From: Litoribacter populi
Lineage (GTDB): Bacteria; Bacteroidota; Bacteroidia; Cytophagales; Cyclobacteriaceae
Direction: 5' to 3'
Assembly (NCBI RefSeq): GCF_007483685.1
Contig: NZ_VMKN01000002.1
Coordinates: 459,452 to 523,451 of the forward strand
DNA: 64,000 nucleotides
Shown: one piece after another, positions 52,558-62,214 of the stretch
Position numbering within the stretch: position 1 is the stretch's first letter
Layout of the letters: every line of letters starts with the position of its first letter
Notes under the pieces: generated by a model
Told to the model about the DNA's origin: nothing
Databases searched by the model: none
Seen by the model: the letters and a program-made list of their open reading frames with translations, nothing else
Program-made: the position numbers and the translations under genes

Positions 52558-52584
52558 GCAAGCCCAGTTCTATACTGAGCTTGC
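52558..52584. other. Interrupted hairpin between algD and acyltransferase 6
   Basis: GCAAGC-C-CAGT pairs with ACTG-A-GCTTGC around a 5-base loop. There is no strong T run, so it may be a weak terminator of the algD operon or an RNA-stabilising element. Nothing else is evident in 52421-52702. Confidence 0.4.
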
Positions 52585-52702
52585 CTTTGTCAATTAATCT
52601 TTTGACATATAAAAACTATTCAAATTCTATTCCTTTTCGAAACATTTATATCAATTTACTGAAAAAAAATAATTATTTAAATAAAAATTTTAATTTTACT
52701 AA

Positions 52703-54007
52703 TTACCAGCAAAGACCAGCATACTGTGGTAGCTCTTTTAACTCATCCACTCTAACCAAATCGATAACTTCTTTATCTTTCAAGAGATCAAAATACTTGC
52801 AGCCTTCAAAGTTTCGGTGATTTACAATTATTACATCGTTGTTCTTAATAGCTGCTTCCAAATCAGTTGACAATAGCTCTGACAAGTGAGGTAATCTTTC
52901 GTTGATGTAAGCCTCATTGGCTCCAATCAGCTTGGACATATGTACGTTCTCATCATAAATGGTAATGTTATATCCTTTACCAATGAGCATCTCAGCCAAA
53001 TCTACAGATGGACTATATCTCAAGTCATCTGTCCCCTCTTTAAAACTAAGACCAACAAAACAAATGTTTTTCTTACCAGACTTGGTTACCAACTCAAACG
53101 CTGATTTTTTCTGGTTTTCATTCGAAGCCTCAATGCCAGATAGCACAGGCGTATATAAATAGTTATCATGTCCTAATGTTACCAAGCCTTTGAGATCTTT
53201 CGGCAGGCAACTACCTCCATATGCAAAGCCTGGCTTGAAATAAGCGGGTGAAATGTTCAAATGTGTGTCGCTACAGAAAAGCTCCATTACCTTGTGGGAA
53301 TCTATCCCCATTGTCTTACAAATGTTACCTACCTCATTGGCAAATACAATCTTAAGTGCGTGGTAGCTATTGTTAACATACTTAATGATCTCTGCAATCC
53401 TGATATCGGTTTTCTTGATTGGCGCGTCAAGCTCTTGATATAGCGAAGCTACCATTTCCAAGGCTTGCTCGTGATCTCCTCCCACTACGGTTACTGAAGG
53501 ATTATAATAGTCCTTTACAGCTGTTCCTTCTCTCAAAAACTCAGGGTTAGAAACTACAGAGAAATGCTTACCTCTTTCCTTTCCAGAAAATTCCTCCACG
53601 ATTTTCCCAAATTTCTCATTGGTACCAGGAAGCACAGTACTTCTGATTGTAATTACGTGGAATCGGTCTTTATCCTTTAATGCTTCTCCTATCTGCTCTG
53701 CCGTTTTATAAATATATGACAGGTTCAAATGCCCCTGTGGAGAAGATGGCGTACCCACACAGATGATACTCAAATCTGTATCAAGCACCGCTGCTTTAGC
53801 ATCTAAAGTAGCCTTTATTCTGCCCTGCTCATGGTTCTCCTTAATAATTGTGTCAATATCCTTCTCTAAAATAGTGGGTTGTCCATTATTGATTAGGTCT
53901 ACTTTAAAAGAACTTACATCGACACCGGTAAGGTGGTGGCCATTTTTTGCTAGGCAACCCAAACTCACACAGCCGACATATCCTAATCCAAAAACTGAAA
54001 TCTTCAT
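52703..54007 (-). CDS. algD: GDP-mannose 6-dehydrogenase (AlgD-type)
   Basis: This 434-residue nucleotide-sugar dehydrogenase has the Rossmann start SVFGLGYVGCVSLGCLAKNGH, IICVGTPSSPQG, the catalytic Cys267 in GGSCLPKDL, and GLSFKEGTDDLRYSP. The ending GLCW and several internal phrases (STVLPGT, NPEFLRE, LAEMLIGKGY) fit AlgD of Pseudomonas better than UDP-glucose dehydrogenases. AlgD oxidises GDP-mannose to GDP-mannuronate with NAD+. If the assignment holds, the polymer contains mannuronate or a derivative and is acidic. It is the last gene of the wzx-to-algD operon, one base after the DUF354 gene. Confidence 0.88.
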   Translation of the reverse strand: MKISVFGLGYVGCVSLGCLAKNGHHLTGVDVSSFKVDLINNGQPTILEKDIDTIIKENHEQGRIKATLDAKAAVLDTDLSIICVGTPSSPQGHLNLSYIYKTAEQIGEALKDKDRFHVITIRSTVLPGTNEKFGKIVEEFSGKERGKHFSVVSNPEFLREGTAVKDYYNPSVTVVGGDHEQALEMVASLYQELDAPIKKTDIRIAEIIKYVNNSYHALKIVFANEVGNICKTMGIDSHKVMELFCSDTHLNISPAYFKPGFAYGGSCLPKDLKGLVTLGHDNYLYTPVLSGIEASNENQKKSAFELVTKSGKKNICFVGLSFKEGTDDLRYSPSVDLAEMLIGKGYNITIYDENVHMSKLIGANEAYINERLPHLSELLSTDLEAAIKNNDVIIVNHRNFEGCKYFDLLKDKEVIDLVRVDELKELPQYAGLCW

Positions 54008-54008
54008 A

Positions 54009-55031
54009 TCAATTGTTTTTATAATTGTTTATTTGGTTTTTCATAAATGCATTCATATCATCCCAATCTACCAGCAGCTTGCCGCGCACTTTTTCCTGCT
54101 TGTTTTCATCAAATTCCTCGGCAATGGTCTCATTGATAAATGGGATTGCTTCTTCTTTCGGAAGATGTTGCAAAAGCCCTAGCCCCATCAGAAGCTCGTT
54201 AGCCTTCATTTTTCTAATACCGCAATACACGCTTGGAACACCAAGCATAGCCCCTTCTCTGGCCATACTGTCTCCAGAGGAAATTACCAGTTTGCTATAG
54301 TAGATAAGAGAATGAATATCCCCCACAGGTTCTTCCAAGATAGTCCAATGCTTAGGGAATTTATCTGCAATGGTCTTGTCCTCTAGAGATAGCAAAACCT
54401 TTGCCTTAGGGTCCATTTTGGGAGAAAACTTGCAAACAATCGCATCATCCTGATCATAATAGTTGAACGACTTGTTGCTCACTTCTCTGACAAACACGTA
54501 CTCATGCGGTTTGACCCCGTATTTATCCAACACGGAAGGATCTGGATTAAACCTATTGGGACTCAAATAACTCCATTCCTTCAGGCAATTGAAAATGCTT
54601 GTTTTCTTGTCCTTCTCCACTATTGGCGGAAAGAACAATTGCTTGGAAAGCTTGGCGTTGATCGTGTTTATTTTACCACGCTCAGGATCATCGTAAAACT
54701 GGATCACTGGCACACCGCTAAGCCTACCCGCAAGTGCTAATGGAATACTACTGGCTGCAATGCAAATGTTATATTTGTTCTTTCTGATCATATTCAGAAA
54801 GGTGAATGTCCTTTTGACGTTACCATCCCACATGATAGACCATTTGGTACCCTTGCTACTTCCCACTGGCACGGTATGAAATCCCTCATACTCGCGTTCG
54901 ATGATTTTTGGAAGCTTTCCTCTTTCCAAATAACAAATGGTCACCTCCCAACCTTCCTTTTCGAGATCTCTCGAAAGGCCTTTGAAAAGATTCAATTGCG
55001 CAGGATGCTTAATGTCGATTAAAATTTTCAT
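54009..55031 (-). CDS. DUF354 family protein, glycosyltransferase-B-like
   Basis: This 340-residue protein begins MKILIDIKHPAQLNLFKGL, the typical start of DUF354 proteins, and has the GT-B-like features IPLALAGRLSGVPVIQFYDD and SSGDSMAREGAMLGVPSVYCG in the C-terminal half. DUF354 proteins resemble UDP-GlcNAc 2-epimerase or MurG-type GT-B folds and occur in polysaccharide loci. It may transfer a sugar or modify a nucleotide sugar. It is in the operon between a GT4 gene (40 bases) and algD (1 base). Confidence 0.78.
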   Translation of the reverse strand: MKILIDIKHPAQLNLFKGLSRDLEKEGWEVTICYLERGKLPKIIEREYEGFHTVPVGSSKGTKWSIMWDGNVKRTFTFLNMIRKNKYNICIAASSIPLALAGRLSGVPVIQFYDDPERGKINTINAKLSKQLFFPPIVEKDKKTSIFNCLKEWSYLSPNRFNPDPSVLDKYGVKPHEYVFVREVSNKSFNYYDQDDAIVCKFSPKMDPKAKVLLSLEDKTIADKFPKHWTILEEPVGDIHSLIYYSKLVISSGDSMAREGAMLGVPSVYCGIRKMKANELLMGLGLLQHLPKEEAIPFINETIAEEFDENKQEKVRGKLLVDWDDMNAFMKNQINNYKNN

Positions 55032-55071
55032 CGTCTGATTAATAGTTAAAAATCAAAGCCATAGGGCCTTG

Positions 55072-56001
55072 TTATACGCTTTGATAGATTGTAAAAATCT
55101 TTTTTGCAATTACTTTATTGTCATATTGGGAAAGAAGCGGCTGCCGGTTCACAATTCGGCTCGGTTGATTGACCATTTTTTCAAGTACTTTGCAATAAGC
55201 CTCCACTGTTTTGTCCACAATAAAACAGTTGTCCACTTTTTCACAGATCAGTTTCACCTCTCCAACATCATTGGACAGGACTGGCAAAGAATTTAGAATT
55301 GATTCCTTTATGATCTGAGGACTACCTTCCATAAAACTGCACATGAGCATAACATCGGCCGCTTGCATGAGCTGTGTTAGTTGAGCCCGATTATACCCTT
55401 TGAGTTCTAGGAAATGGACATTCTTAGAGGTTCTGTTTTTGAATTCCTCCACCACTTTTTTGGCAAAGTCTGGATCTTTCTCGAGTCTCTCGAAACTATT
55501 GCTAAACAAAATGACGAAATCATTTTGGCCCCAGCCCTTTTCTTTCCTTACTAGATCCCTATAGTTGGTATCGATATCAATATCTACACCACAAGGGATA
55601 ACCTGGTAATCTTTCTCAAAAAAACGCTCCATCCTACTGGAAACCAATATATTATAACTTGAAAACCTGGAAGCAAATAGGGATACCACCCGTTCATTCG
55701 ACTTATTGATATCGCTACCATGATAGGTAATCACCATCTTTTTATTATGCATTCGGAAGATTTTTCCCAGAACCACAGGTAGAGCCGAAAGGCCGTAGTG
55801 GACATGAATCAAGTCCACAGGATTGCTTTTAAGATATGATGCAATACGGCGGGCAGCTCGGAAGTACCCTTTCAAGCCACCCTCTGAGATTAAAAAATGG
55901 TCGATATCGATTTCAAAATTCTTCTTCAACACTTCTGCCTGCTCTTTTACAAAAGCATGCGGACTTCCCGTCTTCGACCTACTCACAAATAATACTCTCA
56001 T
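55072..56001 (-). CDS. GT4-family glycosyltransferase
   Basis: This 309-residue retaining glycosyltransferase of the GT-B fold is shorter than usual (about 370). The N-terminal domain begins MRVLFVSRSKTGSPHAFVKEQAEVL; IHVHYGLSALP and VITYHGSD follow. The C-terminal E-x7-E motif is in SFMEGSPQIIKESILNSLPVL. It adds a sugar to the lipid-linked repeat unit on the inner face of the inner membrane. It is four bases downstream of the next GT4 gene in the operon. Confidence 0.88.
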   Translation of the reverse strand: MRVLFVSRSKTGSPHAFVKEQAEVLKKNFEIDIDHFLISEGGLKGYFRAARRIASYLKSNPVDLIHVHYGLSALPVVLGKIFRMHNKKMVITYHGSDINKSNERVVSLFASRFSSYNILVSSRMERFFEKDYQVIPCGVDIDIDTNYRDLVRKEKGWGQNDFVILFSNSFERLEKDPDFAKKVVEEFKNRTSKNVHFLELKGYNRAQLTQLMQAADVMLMCSFMEGSPQIIKESILNSLPVLSNDVGEVKLICEKVDNCFIVDKTVEAYCKVLEKMVNQPSRIVNRQPLLSQYDNKVIAKKIFTIYQSV

Positions 56002-56005
56002 TTCT

Positions 56006-57187
56006 CTAAAAATTGTTGCTATACGCTTCTTGAAAAGATTCTACTTCGTATCCAGTTGCTGATAATGCCTGTAAATAAGCTTTTTCGAAAGATTCCCCCA
56101 TTTTTTCCAAAGAGAATATATTCTCAATTATCTCTCTTCCTTTATGGCCAAATCCCTGGCGTTTCTCCTCGTTGTCGATCAGCTCGAGCACCATTGAAGC
56201 AAGTTCCTCGTCAGATTCTTCATCAACCAAAAATCCGCTCACCTTATCCTGGAGAATTTCGGATGTCCCTCCAGCATTGTTGGCGATTACCGGCTTGGCT
56301 AAGCTCATATACTCCATGATGGAATTGGATATTCCTTCTCCATGCACCGCCTTATTGGAAAACAGAATACCAATATCGCAGGCATTCACTAAAGCCTCCA
56401 CCTCATCAATTACGCCTGAGAACACAATCCTTGGTCTGTTTTCCGTAATGTCCACAAGCTCTTTATATTTTTCATCACCATCACAGTATCCGCCAATGCC
56501 TATGAAGGTCACGTCCTTTCGGATGGAAGTCACCTTCTCAGCTACACGCACAAACCGGTCATAATCCTTGTTAGGTGAAATTGAGGCAACCATCGCTACT
56601 GTAAAAGGCGTCTTGATACCATATTTTTCCCGTATCTCATCAGAAATTGGCAAGTTCTTAAACCTGTTCAAATTGATGCCGTTATAGATCACTTTTGATT
56701 TTTCCAATGGTGGGCTAAAGGCATTCAAGCCAGCCTTTGAATTGGAAATGATCAATTTGGAATACTTAAAATTGGCATTGTCGATGAGCTTCGAAAAAGA
56801 ACTTCGCGTACCTTCTGGTGGAGCTGCCGTTATCTGACTGTTTACCAATGGGATATTAAGAAACTTCACTGCCGGTAGAGAATAGAAGGACTGTACCGCC
56901 CCCCAACTGTGGATCAAATCCGGCTTAAAATCCTTACAGACTTTATAAAACTTATAAAAGATGGTTGGATCATATTTTGAAAGTGTTTTTTTCAAAACTG
57001 TACATTTTACCCCCAACTTATGAAAGTCGGGAAAATGGATCACGTCTTCCGTTAGGACGACCATCATCTTATAATGCCCTTTCTTCTTCAGATAGGTAAG
57101 TAACTCAATGAGTCTTCTTTCTTTTCCCCCTGCCCGTAAGCTGCCTAGGAAAAAAATAATTCGGGTGGTTTTCTTTTCAAACATCAT
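56006..57187 (-). CDS. GT4-family glycosyltransferase
   Basis: This 393-residue retaining GT-B enzyme starts FFLGSLRAGGKERRLIELLTYL, the typical GT4 glycine-rich start. LIHSWGAVQS, IYNGINLNRF and MVASISPNKDYDRFVRVAE follow, and the E-x7-E motif is in GEGISNSIMEYMSLAKPVIA. It overlaps the upstream gene by four bases (ATGA), so translation is coupled. Donor and acceptor cannot be told from sequence. Confidence 0.92.
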   Translation of the reverse strand: MMFEKKTTRIIFFLGSLRAGGKERRLIELLTYLKKKGHYKMMVVLTEDVIHFPDFHKLGVKCTVLKKTLSKYDPTIFYKFYKVCKDFKPDLIHSWGAVQSFYSLPAVKFLNIPLVNSQITAAPPEGTRSSFSKLIDNANFKYSKLIISNSKAGLNAFSPPLEKSKVIYNGINLNRFKNLPISDEIREKYGIKTPFTVAMVASISPNKDYDRFVRVAEKVTSIRKDVTFIGIGGYCDGDEKYKELVDITENRPRIVFSGVIDEVEALVNACDIGILFSNKAVHGEGISNSIMEYMSLAKPVIANNAGGTSEILQDKVSGFLVDEESDEELASMVLELIDNEEKRQGFGHKGREIIENIFSLEKMGESFEKAYLQALSATGYEVESFQEAYSNNF

Positions 57188-57978
57188 ATTCGAAAATTTT
57201 CGCTAAATAGGGTGATTTCTTTTGGTTTAGTTGTGCTGAACTCAGACTCGAGCCATCGTCTCAAAGCCTGGTGTGGCGGCAAATTGTAGGTTCTGGATAA
57301 TTTGATTACCCAGTCAGGGTGTACTCCTTTTATGATGAAGGGGACATTTTTTATGCCAAGAATTTCTGCCATTCTTATTCTGTGGTTGCCTCCTGTACCA
57401 AGACAGAGTTTCCCATCCCTAGTCACATGCAATCTAATCTCCTCCACACTTGACTTTCCCAATTCATTTTGGGTCAGATAGCCGTTGAGTTTCATAGAGC
57501 GGTAAGCCTTGATCAAGTCCAAAAAGTACTGATCGGCCTTTTCCACCGTGTCACACCCCTGTGGGGGATTCGGCAGCCCTTTATTGATGTGGTCAATGAT
57601 TGATAGATATTGGGGAGTCATTCTAAAATCTTCCCCGTATATGAATATCTGACGAACTGTTTCGTGCAGGTCCCATTTTTTCGCTTTCTTCGGTATTTCC
57701 GTAAATATGCTTGGTAGATCAAAAGTCATCGTCCGGTCCCACTCTCCTCCCATGCATACTCTGCCTTCAGGGGGATAATAAATGCTCCCGTGTAAAGGAA
57801 TCTGACCAATGGCTCCCCAATACACTTTAGGTAAGCTTGGGTTTGGCATATATTCCACTAACTCCTCCACAGGCCTTCCCATATAAAGTCTAGTATAATA
57901 TTGTAATGCATGAGGCAGTCTTTTTAACCACCACTTGGCATCCACGAAATATCTTTTATTTGAAAAAATCTCTTTCAT
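57184..57978 (-). CDS. Unknown protein with ParB/sulfiredoxin-like segment
   Basis: This 264-residue soluble protein has no signal peptide. Residues 188-217 (DGKLCLGTGGNHRIRMAEIL, then GIKNVPFII) resemble the ParB/Srx fold motif with G-x-H-R in a nucleotide-binding loop. The N-terminal part (WWLKRLPHALQYYTRLYMG) is basic and aromatic. No DNA-binding helix-turn-helix follows, so a chromosome-partition role is unlikely. In a polysaccharide operon between two GT4 genes, with a four-base overlap, it probably acts in polymer synthesis, perhaps as a kinase-like or nucleotide-binding enzyme. I recognise no named family. Confidence 0.7.
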   Translation of the reverse strand: MKEIFSNKRYFVDAKWWLKRLPHALQYYTRLYMGRPVEELVEYMPNPSLPKVYWGAIGQIPLHGSIYYPPEGRVCMGGEWDRTMTFDLPSIFTEIPKKAKKWDLHETVRQIFIYGEDFRMTPQYLSIIDHINKGLPNPPQGCDTVEKADQYFLDLIKAYRSMKLNGYLTQNELGKSSVEEIRLHVTRDGKLCLGTGGNHRIRMAEILGIKNVPFIIKGVHPDWVIKLSRTYNLPPHQALRRWLESEFSTTKPKEITLFSENFRI

Positions 57979-57991
57979 AATTAAAAATCCT

Positions 57992-59158
57992 TTATGACAA
58001 TACTACTTCATCTACTTGCATCTGCGAGAGCTGAGCCCTTACAGTTTCCTTTCCCTCCAATAGTCTGACCAGATTCGCTGCTACAAGTTTATAGTTGTGG
58101 TTTTTGGCTACATAATCCAATACTCTCGCAACCATAAGCTTATATGCAGACTTATCTACCTTTGCAAGTTTTGTGCTCAAATCCTCCGATGACTGATAAA
58201 CTATTCCTAAATTATTTTTTGAGATCAGAAAATCAGGATTGACCCTTTCACTCGTCAAAATTGGTGTACCCATAAGCATGGCCTCTAAAAAGGTATTGCT
58301 AAAACCTTCAAAGCGAGAAGTATTTAAAAGAAACTTCGCGTTGGCAAAAAATTCCAACACTTGTCTTCTTTCCAGAAAACCCACAAATTCTACATTCGGT
58401 AAACCTTCCAGTTTCCCAAGAAATTCATAAGTCTCCTCATCCGCTTTAGAAGATAAAGTCCCGGCTATTTTAAACTTCTCATTAGGTAGGCTAGATGCTA
58501 CTTCGAACAATAGTTTCAAATTTTTCTGATATTGAAATAACCCTGCCCAAGCTATATAATCTTTCTCGGCACCCCTTTTCAATTTATCCAGTTCATGAAC
58601 ATAGATCGGGTTACTAATTTTTTCTATTTTTTTAGTTGGAAAGTGTTTTTGAATTGCCGTTAACTGATAATCATTTTGGCATAGAATGATATCTGCCATT
58701 TCAATACCTTTCATCAAAAAATAGCGATCAAATTTGGAATAATTCTTTAGTATTCGGTCATCCAAAAAAGAATCGTTTGAAATTCGAAGCACGTACTTTT
58801 TACCAAGCATTCGACAAATTCTACCTAGAAAATAAGACCCCCAGTTAGGAATACTTTCGTATACATAATCTGGATTGACTTTCTTTATCTTACGGTATGT
58901 GTCCGGATATCTATGAGTCACCCACCTTAGCCATTTCACCCCTTTGCGATAATCATAAGAGGGAATGATCTCTAAATTGCCAAACTCCTTTTTAAACTCA
59001 TCTTCCTCATCAATATCGGTTATGACCGACACCTGATGTCCATTTGCCAAAAGCCCATGAATCCACCCATAGGTCTGCACTGCAGCCCCTCCGGAAGGAA
59101 GCTCATCCGTTACTAGGATGTTTGCTAGTTTGTGATCATGAAATAGGACCTTTGCCAT
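57992..59158 (-). CDS. GT4-family glycosyltransferase
   Basis: This glycosyltransferase of about 388 residues has the GT4 pattern: TDELPSGGAAVQTYGWIHGLLANGHQV at the start, WAGLFQYQKNLKLLFEVAS, VEFVGFLERRQVLEFF and E-x7-E in RFEGFSNTFLEAMLMGTPILT. ATG at 59158 is preferred over an in-frame TTG at 59167. It is 13 bases before the ParB-like gene and 125 bases after the polymerase gene. Confidence 0.9.
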   Translation of the reverse strand: MAKVLFHDHKLANILVTDELPSGGAAVQTYGWIHGLLANGHQVSVITDIDEEDEFKKEFGNLEIIPSYDYRKGVKWLRWVTHRYPDTYRKIKKVNPDYVYESIPNWGSYFLGRICRMLGKKYVLRISNDSFLDDRILKNYSKFDRYFLMKGIEMADIILCQNDYQLTAIQKHFPTKKIEKISNPIYVHELDKLKRGAEKDYIAWAGLFQYQKNLKLLFEVASSLPNEKFKIAGTLSSKADEETYEFLGKLEGLPNVEFVGFLERRQVLEFFANAKFLLNTSRFEGFSNTFLEAMLMGTPILTSERVNPDFLISKNNLGIVYQSSEDLSTKLAKVDKSAYKLMVARVLDYVAKNHNYKLVAANLVRLLEGKETVRAQLSQMQVDEVVLS

Positions 59159-59283
59159 ATAAATCAAAAATTTGAATATTCCCTTAACATTAAAGAATAA
59201 AACTTAATAAATTGTTATTGAATTAAATAAGATAATTCCAATAATTTATTATACCAGTTATTCAATAATCGTACCCGATTTTA

Positions 59284-60567
59284 TCAAAGAGAATATTCAG
59301 CATGAGGAATTTCTTCAACCTCTTCTTTATCAGAAGGTTGACCATCATTCTTGTCCGCATCTGGCATAGATAGAGGGTAGCTAAGGAGGGCAAAAATCAT
59401 CCAGTGAGAGCTTATAGTAGCATACCGGCCTGTAACAGTATAAAATACAAAGGACCCAACACAGAATAAAAATATGTAGTTATCCCATTTTGTATTCAGG
59501 TTTCGGAAAGAGGAGACAAAGGCAGTGGTAACTAAAAGGAAATATAAAACCAAACCAGGAATACCACTGGCGTGGGTCAGGTTGGTCACATCACTGTGCA
59601 GGGACCTTTCTCCAAATGCGCCTTTTCCATAGTTATGGGCGCTGTTGAAAAGTTCATACCCAGTCCAAGGACTATAATCGTAATAAACGAACATATCTCT
59701 ATAGATCATTTCGTATTCCATAAATCTATGTTCACCCTTAAGCTCTCTTTCATCCAACTTCCTAGCCTCATACCTTTCAATGAACATATCCATAAAAGAG
59801 GTATTCAGAATGACCACAAAACCTACAAATCCAGCTACCACAATGATCATGAAAAAGGACTTGATGTTTTCTCCATCTAACTTCAACATCAAGCCAATCC
59901 CAAGGCCTAGCATGGTCAAAATCATCACCGACCTTCTCATGGTAAGCATGATAAAGGCCACTGAGAATATCAATAGAACAACATATATTAAATTATACTT
60001 CTTTAAAATTCGGAGTAATACAACAAATGTCGCCGTAGATAGCACGTTGAAATCTGTGGCATAGAGCTTCCCGTAAAGGATACCACTTTTAATGCCGTAC
60101 ATTTCTGTAGGTGAATAATTAAAAGCAGTTGAAAACATCACATTGAGCAAAAACAACCCAAGTATAAATGCAGCAGATCTACTGAGTTCATCGAGCATTT
60201 CCTCTTTAGTGTATTTGGAGAAAATACTCATCGCCAATGGAATCGCCACAAACAATAGAGTCACATTAAGAAAAACTGAACGGATAGGCTCAAGATCCCG
60301 CACGTGAACCAATAAATAGGAAAACCAGATCACAATAAGAAATGACCAGATATTTCGGTGAAAAAACAAAACGTTTTTGTCAATCACTGTCAGCATCAAT
60401 AGCAAAACCAAAACCGCATGTATAGAAGCCGGCACGGCTGTCTCTATAAATGACTGCGCAAAGAAAATGACAGGCAGATAAAGCAGGGCCTTCTCTTTCT
60501 TATAAAGAAAAAGATAGACCATGAAGCAGAATATAAATACTTCTATTAATAAAAAAAACGCCTGCAT
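59284..60567 (-). CDS. O-antigen polymerase-like (Wzy) membrane protein
   Basis: This 427-residue protein has about ten to eleven transmembrane helices and a large periplasmic loop (about 270-335, including ERYEARKLDERELKGEHRF). The loop is followed by LHSDVTNLTHASGIPGLVLYFLL, the usual Wzy/ligase signature region. A charged C-terminal tail follows the last helix. Wzy proteins join lipid-linked repeat units in the periplasm. Family identity is by topology and loop motif, since Wzy sequences diverge widely. It lies 46 bases downstream of the flippase gene. Confidence 0.82.
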   Translation of the reverse strand: MQAFFLLIEVFIFCFMVYLFLYKKEKALLYLPVIFFAQSFIETAVPASIHAVLVLLLMLTVIDKNVLFFHRNIWSFLIVIWFSYLLVHVRDLEPIRSVFLNVTLLFVAIPLAMSIFSKYTKEEMLDELSRSAAFILGLFLLNVMFSTAFNYSPTEMYGIKSGILYGKLYATDFNVLSTATFVVLLRILKKYNLIYVVLLIFSVAFIMLTMRRSVMILTMLGLGIGLMLKLDGENIKSFFMIIVVAGFVGFVVILNTSFMDMFIERYEARKLDERELKGEHRFMEYEMIYRDMFVYYDYSPWTGYELFNSAHNYGKGAFGERSLHSDVTNLTHASGIPGLVLYFLLVTTAFVSSFRNLNTKWDNYIFLFCVGSFVFYTVTGRYATISSHWMIFALLSYPLSMPDADKNDGQPSDKEEVEEIPHAEYSL

Positions 60568-60613
60568 ATCTCTTTACTCAATTTAATTAATGCTCAATTA
60601 TTAACAAGACCGA

Positions 60614-62200
60614 TTAGTCATCTTTCTTAAAGAACTTTATTTTCAAAAATAGGTCCATAATTTCTTTTCGCTCAGCAGATTGTAATCCGACCACCCAATA
60701 GATAGCACCCGCTACTATAGTAACGATACCTCCATAAAGGAAAAGGAAAAACCAGTTGTTGGCAAAAATGTAGTCATTCACATATATAGCGGCACCAAAT
60801 AAAAGTGCTGCACCAATGATTTGCTGGAACAACCTAGATTGAAAGAATGGTGAACTGTCCTTCATGTTTCTTCTCAAAATAATGGGATAACCTACCGACA
60901 GGATCATTCTACCCAATAAAATGCTCATACAAAGACCTGCAACCCCATAAGGCGGTATCAGCACGAGAGCAATTCCCAGTGTTACAATGGAGGAAGCCAA
61001 AGTGAAGTATACTTTCTGTTGAAGTTTTAGGGTCACATTGATTATAGACCCATCAGTTTCGTAGAACATTCCTTGAACACCAATAAGTACAATCAATAAG
61101 TTGGAAATATCACCTGCATAAAACTCTTCCCCTGTCCAAAGTGCCAGGAAGGATTGGTTTAAAACCAACACTGCTGAACCTAAAGAAACAATCAAAAGCC
61201 ATATTAGGGAGAAAATAAGTTTTCTGGCCTTCATCACTTTCTCATATTCTTGCTTTCCATAAAGCCCCCCTATTCCAGGAATGATCCCGTTGATTACGGA
61301 CCCTACAGCACTTTCTACAGCAGCCGCAGCAAATATGGTCAAGGTATAATTCGATACTAGAAGTGGTCCAGCGAGGTAACCTAGCAAGATCTTATCACTT
61401 GCGTTCATGATCATGCCTGCGCCATTTAAGGCCATAAACCAGCCACTCAATTTCCCGTAACTTTTTATCTTTGGCCAGTTGGTTCTTGCAAACCCATACC
61501 ACCAAACTGCTTTTCTAACTATAATATAGAAAGTGATCCCGGTTACCAGGGCAATTACCACCTGTACGGCAGCCAACCCTACAATTCCGTAACCCAAATA
61601 GATCACGGCTACTTTCAAAATCCCGGCAAGAACAATGATTGCTGCCCTTACCCCCATCCGTTTATATCCCAGATTCATTCCCCTAAGTATACATTCATAA
61701 AGATCAAAAACTTTATAAATGACCATGGAGAAAATCATCATGGAAGTGGTCAGCCGTATCATGGTATAATACTGCTCATCCACTTTAGTAATATGGGGGG
61801 CATACCAGGAAATAATCGCTCCCACAATCAATACCACCGGGAGAATAAAGCCAGTAACCACCAGGGCAGTGGTTGCTTCTCTTTGCAGCTCCTGAGCAGA
61901 AGCCACATCCCGTCTATTGGCAATAGTCCACTTCAATACCTGAGTGGCACGAGTATCGGCCATATCGGCAAAACCTGTCATCTGCATTAGCATCTGCCAG
62001 ATACCGTAAAAATTCCCTCCGAGACCGCTTACGATGATTGGGCTGACAATGAAACCGGTAATCTGTTTGCCGGCAAAATCAATAATACTGGTAAGAGAAT
62101 TTAAGTAAGCTCTTTGTTTGAGATTCTCTTTCCCCTTCTTTTTCTTCTGATCTTTATTCCCATCCCTCTCCTCGACAATCTCTTCATCAACTGTACTCAT
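60614..62200 (-). CDS. Wzx-type oligosaccharide flippase (MOP superfamily)
   Basis: This 528-residue protein has a charged N-terminal extension (about 1-27, Lys/Glu-rich) and roughly twelve to fourteen transmembrane helices. QITGFIVSPIIVSGLGGNFYGIWQM and the internal basic loops are typical of polysaccharide transporters of the Wzx/RfbX group. It moves the undecaprenyl-linked repeat unit to the periplasmic side. It is the first gene of the seven- to eight-gene minus-strand operon that ends with algD; a terminator and repeat-rich region separate it from the Wzc-like gene. Confidence 0.9.
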   Translation of the reverse strand: MSTVDEEIVEERDGNKDQKKKKGKENLKQRAYLNSLTSIIDFAGKQITGFIVSPIIVSGLGGNFYGIWQMLMQMTGFADMADTRATQVLKWTIANRRDVASAQELQREATTALVVTGFILPVVLIVGAIISWYAPHITKVDEQYYTMIRLTTSMMIFSMVIYKVFDLYECILRGMNLGYKRMGVRAAIIVLAGILKVAVIYLGYGIVGLAAVQVVIALVTGITFYIIVRKAVWWYGFARTNWPKIKSYGKLSGWFMALNGAGMIMNASDKILLGYLAGPLLVSNYTLTIFAAAAVESAVGSVINGIIPGIGGLYGKQEYEKVMKARKLIFSLIWLLIVSLGSAVLVLNQSFLALWTGEEFYAGDISNLLIVLIGVQGMFYETDGSIINVTLKLQQKVYFTLASSIVTLGIALVLIPPYGVAGLCMSILLGRMILSVGYPIILRRNMKDSSPFFQSRLFQQIIGAALLFGAAIYVNDYIFANNWFFLFLYGGIVTIVAGAIYWVVGLQSAERKEIMDLFLKIKFFKKDD

Positions 62201-62214
62201 ATTACGCTGTTAGT

